Shown piece after piece: positions 1-7,900 of a stretch of 30,515 bases of DNA. A program made the position numbers and the translations under genes. The DNA comes from a virus. The stretch's first letter is position 1. The number at the start of each line of letters is the position of its first letter. The notes below the pieces were generated by a model that was given only the letters and a program-made list of their open reading frames with translations, ran no database searches and had not been told where the DNA came from. The DNA is taken from IMG/VR virus record IMGVR_UViG_3300006870_004446, positions 1 to 30,515 of that record. The stretch is one strand, 5' to 3'.

Positions 1-1257
1 CAGCCTAATACTGTCTACGGAAATGAAATTGGAATGGAGTTTAGGATAGGTGCTTTAGCAAAAGGTGGACAGATGGCTGCTACCCCTGCTAATATTATGA
101 CCTGTGCAAACTTTGTACATGATATTTTTAAACTAGGTGCTTACACAAATCGAACATGCGGAATGCATGCACATTTTGGTTTAGGTCCTATCACTAAGAT
201 GAGTACTGTTGAGTCTAGTTGGGTTGCTGTGATGATGTTACAGAGTCCATTATTCGAACAACTGTATACCACATACAAAGGACAAAATCTTTACGACAAT
301 GATTATGCCAATGTGCAACGTGTAAAAGACAGTGTAGATGAAATCGTACACATGGCGCAAGAAATGAAAGGCGAAGGCGAAGACAAAGAAGAAATAGTTG
401 AATATCTATTCGATAATTTGTTTAACCGAGCCGAGTTTGAAAAATATTCGGCACTCTTTCCACATGGACAAGGTACACTGGAATGGCGTGGGTTGCGTGG
501 AGTACTAAATGATAAAAGACAAAACATTAACTATGAAACTATACTAGGGTTTTTTAAACTTGCATTAAGTTTTGCTAGAACAATTAAAATGATAATGAAC
601 AAGTATAATGAACTTTCTATAGCTGGTGTTAAGATGCGAGATTTACAAGAACACGGTGCCAGCTACGGTATAGAAAAACAACAAGAGGTTAAATCAAACG
701 TTATTCCGCTAATAAAAGTTTCAGGTCTTAACAACGGAATGCAAAAGATCTTTATTCAGCACTTTGCAAAGCAATTAAAGCAGCCTAGATATAAAAGAGA
801 ATATTGGGCTAGGGCAAATAGCGTTTTCAAAAACGACTTACGATTTGCTGCGCCTGTTTTAAACTACTTTTATGATAAATTCAAACAATATGATTTATCA
901 ATAAAAGAAGATTATCTTGTGTCAGCAGAATTTCCTATAGTTGCAAAAGAATTTATTAGAAGAGAAGATCTTGTTATAGATGATATGTGGCGTAAAGGTA
1001 GAGACTTTGGAATTCTTTTAAGCTTTGTTTTTAAGCATTGTAATTTTATTGCGAAAGACATATCATTCTTCGAAAATCACGGCAGGATGCTTTTCCGTGT
1101 TCCTACCATAGACGAAACAAATAAAATAATTGTAAAAGACAAAAAAGACGAAGCTAAGTTAGACAAAGCACTTGCAATGGTGACACCAAAAAACAAAAGA
1201 TTTATGGATGTAAGGAGGAATGTTGAAATAGATCCGTCAAAGTTTACTGATATCTAA
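1..1257 (+). CDS. Putative amidoligase-family protein, 5'-truncated by the window edge
   Basis: The reading frame is open from base 1, so the true start lies upstream; the first ATG (base 34) falls inside conserved-looking sequence and has no ribosome binding site. Counting from that ATG, a CGMHAHFG segment (His45, His47) and a GTLEWRG segment (Glu150, Arg152) resemble the H-x-H and E-x-R metal/substrate motifs of the amidoligase branch of the glutamine synthetase/GCS fold. Known members are proposed to form amide bonds using ATP, some of them encoded by phages. The N-terminal strand with the first acidic ligand is probably partly missing. The C-terminal 200 residues are charged and helical and I do not recognise them. 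The substrate is unknown; peptide or cell-wall modification is only a guess. The stop overlaps the 3' end of the convergent minus-strand gene by 21 bases. The family call is moderate. Confidence 0.55.
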   Translation, partial: QPNTVYGNEIGMEFRIGALAKGGQMAATPANIMTCANFVHDIFKLGAYTNRTCGMHAHFGLGPITKMSTVESSWVAVMMLQSPLFEQLYTTYKGQNLYDNDYANVQRVKDSVDEIVHMAQEMKGEGEDKEEIVEYLFDNLFNRAEFEKYSALFPHGQGTLEWRGLRGVLNDKRQNINYETILGFFKLALSFARTIKMIMNKYNELSIAGVKMRDLQEHGASYGIEKQQEVKSNVIPLIKVSGLNNGMQKIFIQHFAKQLKQPRYKREYWARANSVFKNDLRFAAPVLNYFYDKFKQYDLSIKEDYLVSAEFPIVAKEFIRREDLVIDDMWRKGRDFGILLSFVFKHCNFIAKDISFFENHGRMLFRVPTIDETNKIIVKDKKDEAKLDKALAMVTPKNKRFMDVRRNVEIDPSKFTDI

Positions 1258-1524
1258 AGCACTGCTAGCTGGCAAATCCCATACTGCTTTCCGTTCTTGA
1301 CCTTTTCTCTGTGCAAATCTCTTTGCATCACAATTTCCGCAAACATGAAAGACATTATTATTAATCCTGTTAGGATCCATTTTACCTCTCGGTCTAGTAA
1401 AAACTTCATTACAACAATCACATCGTAAAACAAGCTCTATACTATGCCTGTAGTAAGTATGCTCTATGCCAGTTTTAGATTTCCTTGTATATTTGTTTTT
1501 CTTCATACGCTGATCTATAAACAT
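1237..1524 (-). CDS. Small zinc-ribbon protein, function unknown
   Basis: This is a 95-residue basic protein on the opposite strand to every other gene here. Two cysteine pairs, Cys35-x2-Cys38 (with an extra Cys37) and Cys62-x2-Cys65, are separated by 23 residues rich in Arg, Lys and Asn, as expected for a zinc ribbon. The N-terminus is very basic, which would suit nucleic-acid binding, but no family is recognised. Met1 (base 1524) and Met7 (base 1506) are both possible starts, and neither has a clear Shine-Dalgarno sequence. A TATAAT on the minus strand lies 22 bases upstream of Met1. It converges on the amidoligase-like gene and diverges from the Fe-S carrier. It could be an early regulatory gene, but nothing in the sequence proves that. 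Confidence 0.6.
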   Translation of the reverse strand: MFIDQRMKKNKYTRKSKTGIEHTYYRHSIELVLRCDCCNEVFTRPRGKMDPNRINNNVFHVCGNCDAKRFAQRKGQERKAVWDLPASSALDISKL

Positions 1525-1545
1525 ATAAGTATTTACTACATTAAG

Positions 1546-1551
1546 ATTATA
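1546..1551 (-). promoter_or_regulatory. Possible -10 element for the minus-strand zinc-ribbon gene
   Basis: Read on the minus strand this is a perfect TATAAT about 22 bases upstream of the Met1 codon. I see no good -35 hexamer 16-18 bases further upstream, so the call rests on the -10 and its position between two divergent genes. Confidence 0.3.
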
Positions 1552-1560
1552 AAATTAACA

Positions 1561-1569
1561 CATAAATAT
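1561..1569 (+). promoter_or_regulatory. T4-type late promoter-like element upstream of the Fe-S carrier and first giant fibre
   Basis: CATAAATAT matches seven of eight bases of the T4 late promoter consensus TATAAATA. It sits 19 bases before the ATG at 1587 in a short divergent intergenic region. The same ATAAATA core recurs before the genes at 12475 and 25089, which supports a late, gp55/gp33-type sigma signal for the virion block. Confidence 0.55.
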
Positions 1570-1586
1570 ATTCATAAGAGGTAAAA

Positions 1587-1961
1587 ATGTCATTTGTAAT
1601 CATCACTGATAGAGCAAAAGAAAAAATTAATCAACTATGCGAAGAAAATAATGTATTTGCCATCACACTAAATCTAAAAGGTGGAGGTTGTGCAGGATAT
1701 CAATATGACTGGGGAGTTACTGATACTCCAACAAGACATGACGAAGTAATTAGTACAGGAGATGGAAATTTAGCAATAGGTAAAAAAAGTATGTTGTTCC
1801 TAATGGGTACTGAGATAGATTATGTAACAAGTATAGTAGGATCTAATTTTGACATACGAAATCCAAATGCTAAATCCAGTTGCGGTTGCGGTACAAGTGT
1901 AAGCTTTGATGTTAGTACCTTACCGACAGAGAAAAAACCAGTGTTTACGCCAACCTGGTGA
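1587..1961 (+). CDS. A-type iron-sulfur cluster carrier (IscA/SufA/HesB family)
   Basis: At 124 residues this is close to the usual family length. The three cluster-binding cysteines are present as Cys35 in GGGCAGY and Cys99/Cys101 in the C-terminal CGCGTS motif, the same spacing as in Escherichia coli IscA. The NPNAKSS lead-in to the last motif is also typical. Such proteins accept Fe-S clusters or iron and pass them to target apoproteins in the cytoplasm. A ribosome binding site (AAGAGGT) lies a few bases before the ATG, and a late-promoter-like ATAAATA lies 19 bases upstream. The first giant fibre gene starts 19 bases after the stop, so it is probably transcribed with the virion genes. A phage ferredoxin further along the window is one plausible client, but that link is inference. 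Confidence 0.9.
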   Translation: MSFVIITDRAKEKINQLCEENNVFAITLNLKGGGCAGYQYDWGVTDTPTRHDEVISTGDGNLAIGKKSMLFLMGTEIDYVTSIVGSNFDIRNPNAKSSCGCGTSVSFDVSTLPTEKKPVFTPTW

Positions 1962-1980
1962 TAATATAGGAGAAATATAA

Positions 1981-4900
1981 ATGGCTTTCCAAGAAGTTAA
2001 CATTGGTGTAGAAGGAAACGACGGCACTGGTGATAGTATTAGACAATCATTTAGAAAAGTAAATGAAAATTTTAATGAATTATATGCTGTTTTCAACTTA
2101 GGCGGTAGAATTACATTTAAAGATCTAGACGACACTGCTTCAGTCTATCAACCAAATTCTGTCTTCTTAGTAAATTCAAGCGGTCTTTTTATCGACAATG
2201 CTGTTCTTGATACAACTTATGTAACTGACGAAAATGGAAACCAAAGAGGATCAATAAACTTTCAGTATGAAGACGGATATGTAACAACAGAAACCAATCC
2301 AGAAACAGGTGCAGACGAACAGGTTTACAATCCTGGAAAAATTATTATTTCTGCAGGATTTACAAGAGTTGCAGACGACACTACTCCTAAACTCGGAGGA
2401 CCATTAAGTGGACAAAATTTTGTAGTAGCTGGAGTACGAGTTCCATTAACAAATGACGACCAAGACTTAATTGCATTGAATGGTGTAAACGATAAAAATT
2501 ATACAGTTGACAATGCAGTCATAACAAAAGGCTATGCGGACCAAAGATATATCACAACAGATATTCCAATTTCAATAGCAGACGAACCAGACGGAGTTTT
2601 ACACTATACCTGGAGGATTTACGATTATATAAGCACACCTGGGGCAACTCAGTCTGCTCTATATATCCTTTCACACTACTTACCGGATCAAAGAGAAAGT
2701 GTAACAGGACATGGGTTAACTGCTTCATCAAACGGTTTAGAAGTAAAATTTTCTGGCAGACTCCATACTCCACAGGCTCTAGTCGGTATTGAAAATTTGT
2801 ACATTCGAGTAGTAGATCCTTACCATTTATGGCTTTTTACAGATAAAGACTTCGCAAAATCACAAGATCCTGACGAAGCAGAAGCTAATAAAATAGATTT
2901 AACTCAAGCCTCGGTAGAATTCAACGGCGAATCTGACACTCATACAATAACCTTAGCCACATTAGATCTTACGTTGGAAGGTTATTTTTTATCGGATCAA
3001 GCTGTACCGCGAAAATCTCTTGTGCTAAGGAACGGCGATACTATGACAGGAAAATTATTCCTATCAGATCATCCCGGAGATTTAGCAGGAAGCGGTACTC
3101 CTAATGGAGCAGAAGATTTACAAGCTGCGACCAAATTATATGTAGATCAAGGTGCAGCATACAGTTCGCCAGAAGTTTTGTTTGTAAGCACTGACGGCGA
3201 TGATAACATGAAAGGCGTTCCTTTGGGTAAAGAAGGAACAGCGGCAGCATATGCTTTTAGAACGATAGGTGCGGCTGCAGCCAGGGCAAATGAATTAATA
3301 CGAACTGCTCCGTCAACACCCGGGCCATACATTCAAAGGCTTACATACACAACAAATAATGATGTTTTTGATGGAACAGTATTAGGGTTTAATATAGAAG
3401 AAGGAGAAGAAGAAGGAGGTTATGCTTACAAAGCTAGAACATTATTAAGCCTGAATAGGACCTATATTCAAAAAGAAACTATTGCCTGGATTAATGATAC
3501 ATATCCAGAATTTTCTTATGATGCAGATTACTGTGAAAGAGACATAGGTCTATTAGTCGATGCCATTGTATTTGATATATATAGAAAAATTGGAACAAAC
3601 ACCTTAACAAAGCAAGCTGCCGAAAGATACTTTAGTTCAGTAAGCGGTAGGAGAGCAGTTACAATACAGTTAAACGAAACCAATTCTGCTATACAATTTG
3701 CAAAAGAATTAAGCACTGATATACTACTAAAGCAATTATCTAATGCAGCAATTTTTTCTTCAATAAGCCAAGATGCATCGTGCTCTATAATTTTTGATGG
3801 CGGATTGCCTGAGATTTATAACGACGGTGATTTAATAACCCTAAAGGATATACCTTTATCTGAATCATTGTCTTTCATGAATGGCAAAACTTTCTATATA
3901 AAATTTACTAATGCAGAAAGAGACACTATACTTCTTTTCGAAGATTCTGCCCTAAATACTCCTTTTGATACGAGCACATACGATGCCTATGGAGGTAATG
4001 CAATTGCTACAATTGGTAAAATATATCAAAAAGATTACAGTCAGCAAATCCCAGACACAATTGATCAAGCAGAAATTGCAGAGCAAACAGCAGTCATTAA
4101 TTTATGGACATTAATTCAAACTATAATTACCGAAGGTATAGATTATCCATTAATAGAAGATACCAATTACGGAAGACCATATAGATTATATGTTAGCAAT
4201 GGTGGAGAAGGCTATTTAAATCAGACAAGCGATACAAACTCCGATGCTTTACCAGGTAAAGTTGTAAGAGGAACAAGATCAAGAGCAATAGGCCGCATAA
4301 TCCGATTTGTTAATAATGATTCTGATAGCGGATTTGGCACAGATCTTACAAGATTTGATTTAAATCTTTTATCAGCTAGTCATTTTGAAGAAGGGGAACC
4401 GTTAGAATATGCAAATTATATCAAATTAAAAGAAGTTGTAATAAGAATAGAAGCAGGAAATTACTACGAAGACTATCCAATAAAAGTAGCAAATAATGTA
4501 TCAATAAAAGGTGACGAATTTCGACGAGTTATAGTTCAGCCTAAACAAGAAGAAGAATCGCACATAGCTCGGATATCACAAAGTAAATGGGCAAATACTT
4601 ATTTTTATAGAGATGCAGAATTTGACGGTCTATCAATTACAGAAAACGGCACAAGTAAATTTTACAATCAAATACAAGATCCTAACACAGATCCAGATAC
4701 ATATCAGGGATGGTTTGGATACCATTACTTAGTTGATCCTTCAAAGCCTATTAACATAGACGATGCTGGGGCAATTGTTGTTGTGAATCCTAGCGGTAAT
4801 TTCCACGCAGCAGATATATTAGAAAAAAACAGAGAATTTTTGCAATCAGAAACGGTAGCATGGATTAACTTTAATGTTGCAGCAGACAATGGTACATTTC

Positions 4901-7900
4901 CTACTAACTTTACCTATAATCAAGAAAAATGTTCAAGAGATGTAGGATTAATTATCAAAGCACTGGCACATGATTTTGAATATGGTGGAAGAGAAAAATC
5001 ATTAGAAATACAAGGTTCTTATCACGGAAGTGGATATCCCGAATCTGTGAACGTCCTTGAAGATAATACCGGTCAAATAGCTGCAACTCTAATTGCTATG
5101 GAGTTTATAAAAACAAGAGCAACAACACTCTTACAAGGAAATAGTTTTTCGTCTGCTGATATTTACGGTGATGTATTACCTTTTGAAATATTAGACAGCA
5201 CAGGTAATTTAATCCAGGGCGAAACAGGCACAGTTGCTACCATTGGCAATTTAATAGATCTTATTAAATTTGGGTTTGATACTGATTACAATCCGCCAAA
5301 GAGAACAGACGAAATGGATGTTTTCTTATTAGGTGATACAACTATTATTAGAAACCTTACCACCAGAGGTCATGGTGGATTTATGTGTGTATTAGATCCA
5401 GATGGGCAAATACTTACAAAATCTCCCTATACGCAAACAGCATCAAGTTTCAGTAAAAGTATAAATGCACAAACATTTTCGGGTGGAATGTTTGTAGATG
5501 CATATGTTGGGAATTTGCCAGCACGGATTTTAAATGAAAACGATCCTGCGATTGATGTTTCAGGGTATACACAAAACGATCCTTTTATCTTACCAATAAT
5601 CAGCGACGATTCAGCGGATGGCGAAAAACAAGGATTAAGAATACGTGAACCACAACTACCCTGCCCTTTTTACAAAGATGGAATCAGATATCAAGTAAAT
5701 GCTATTAGCGATTACAATCAAGCATCTGGGTTTGCATTAATATATCTAGACCGGACCAGTGGTCCAGAAAACCCTGCAGATCCTGATGGGCCGCATTTAG
5801 GATTTAATACTGCAATACCTGTAGAAGGTATCAATATTTTCTTACAAACTGCAGGTAATAGATCGTTACTAGGAAACGACTTTACACAGGTAAATGATTT
5901 AGGCTATGGTTTAGTAGTTACAAATGGTGCATTCTCTGAAATGGTATCCATGTTTACATATTATTGCCATGCTGCATACTATTCGTGCAATGGAGGAGAA
6001 ATACGCTCATTAAATGGATCAAACGGGTATGGTAATTTTGCTCTTGTTTCAGAAGGAGCAGATCCAAATGAAATTCCAGATCGTGTAACCCTAGATAGAA
6101 CTATGACTAGACCTGCAACAGTTTTTGTAGGTACTGCAGTTGATGCTTCAAACAATCCTACGACTGCATATACAGCAAATTTTGAAGAAAGTTTTGTTGT
6201 TGTTTATAATCTAATAGATCCTCCGCAACCAGACAGTATAATAACTATAGATCATGCTGGCACAACAGGAATTCTTAATTATAGAATTGCAGCAGTAAGC
6301 AGTTTAAGTAGCCTTGTAGGCGACTATGCTCCTGGTACAATTAATGCTGTTGACCCTGTAAATGCAAATGTCATAATTAGAGATAAGACACTATACAGAT
6401 TAGAATTAAGAGCAGACGATGTAATCCAAACTGATTACTTTGGTATTTTGCAAACAGCATTAACCCATGGCACACAGATTGAATATCGAGATAATATTGA
6501 TATCACGTTTAACAATGTAGCTATACCAACTAAATTAGTCACAAGACCGAGCACAGCCATAAACATGGACGAAAGCAGTGACACAACATATAGAAGTTTA
6601 GACTTTCAAACAGAAGATCCTTTCGGCACTCCATTAAGCTCTGAACTTATTTTGACATTTGCTCAAGCTGCTGTCGCTCCATTCAACACACCAGATGCAG
6701 TAATTAGCAACCAGGCAGGAGCTACTGCCCTTGTCTTAGAATCAAATTCTTTAGACCAAAACATTGTAAAAGTTTACAATGTTAAAGGATTATTTTTACA
6801 AGGTGACGAAATTTATCTAAATAGTGTAGCACAATCAATTTATATCGGAAGTGTAGCAGCAAATAAATCTGACAAAGTTAGAGCTACTATAGAACAAAAT
6901 TTTGAAGTAATTCCAATTGAAAGTTTTGGTCAGCAAGCAGACGGCACAGTAGAAACTTACATGGACGGTGGTTGCGGCAGCACACAAGGAGATACCAGAT
7001 TAGCTATTAAAACACTACCCGGTCCAGGATTTGAAACCGACAGCGAAAGAGTTGTTAACCCTACAAGTCCAAAAGTATTTTCATTTAAAGGAAAAACGCA
7101 TAGAGTTACAGGATATTTTAATGATGTAACCCAATTAAATATTTCCGGAAGTTTAACCACATCAATAGACGAATACATAGCAAATGGTGCTGACGGAGCG
7201 TACACTGCGGTTGGTAGGGTAACACAGAACAAGACAGCAAATTCTATTACAATATGTGACATAGCAGGAACTGGAACGTTTGGAAATGGTGACACAGTAT
7301 ACAGAGGAACGAGTTTAGCAAACTTATCAAGTACAGGTACAACAATTTCGTCATTAGACGGACAAGAATACGCAATACTAACCTTTGAAGATGCTGATGT
7401 AAATTTAACAAATGTAGCAAGTGGACTTGTTGAACCAGTACAAGACGGCAATGGCGATAATTTTAACAGAATATTTAATGCAGGACTTGAAGTTGGAGCC
7501 CCGGGAGAAATTACCGTTGCTATATCATTGCTCAGAGCAACAGGACACGATTTTACACAAATAGGAACAGGTGGCTATAATACTTCTAATTATCCAAATG
7601 TGATTCTAGGAGATCCTATACAGCCGGTAAGCGATAACTATTGGACAAATGATGTAGGTTTCCAAAGCACTGCACAAGTTTGGGAAAAGAAAAAAGGCAG
7701 GGTATTCTGGGTTAGTACAGATCAATATGGATTTTTTAGGGTAGGTCGATTCTTTAGTGTTGATCAAGGTACCGGCGCAATTACGTTTGGTGGCGAAGTT
7801 GGAATATCAAATGCTAATTCATTAGGATTTAAAAAAGGTGTAACAATTAATGAATTTTCTTCCGACGAGCAATTTGCTGATGATTCAAATTTAGCTGTAC

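Noticed and set aside
6957-7451. A 164-codon open frame on the minus strand inside the first giant fibre
   Set aside because: It is antisense to a clearly coding fibre frame, has biased composition mirroring the sense codons, and no ribosome binding site. The same holds for the other minus-strand frames in the giants, such as 8604-9047, 19419-19889 and 19947-20435.
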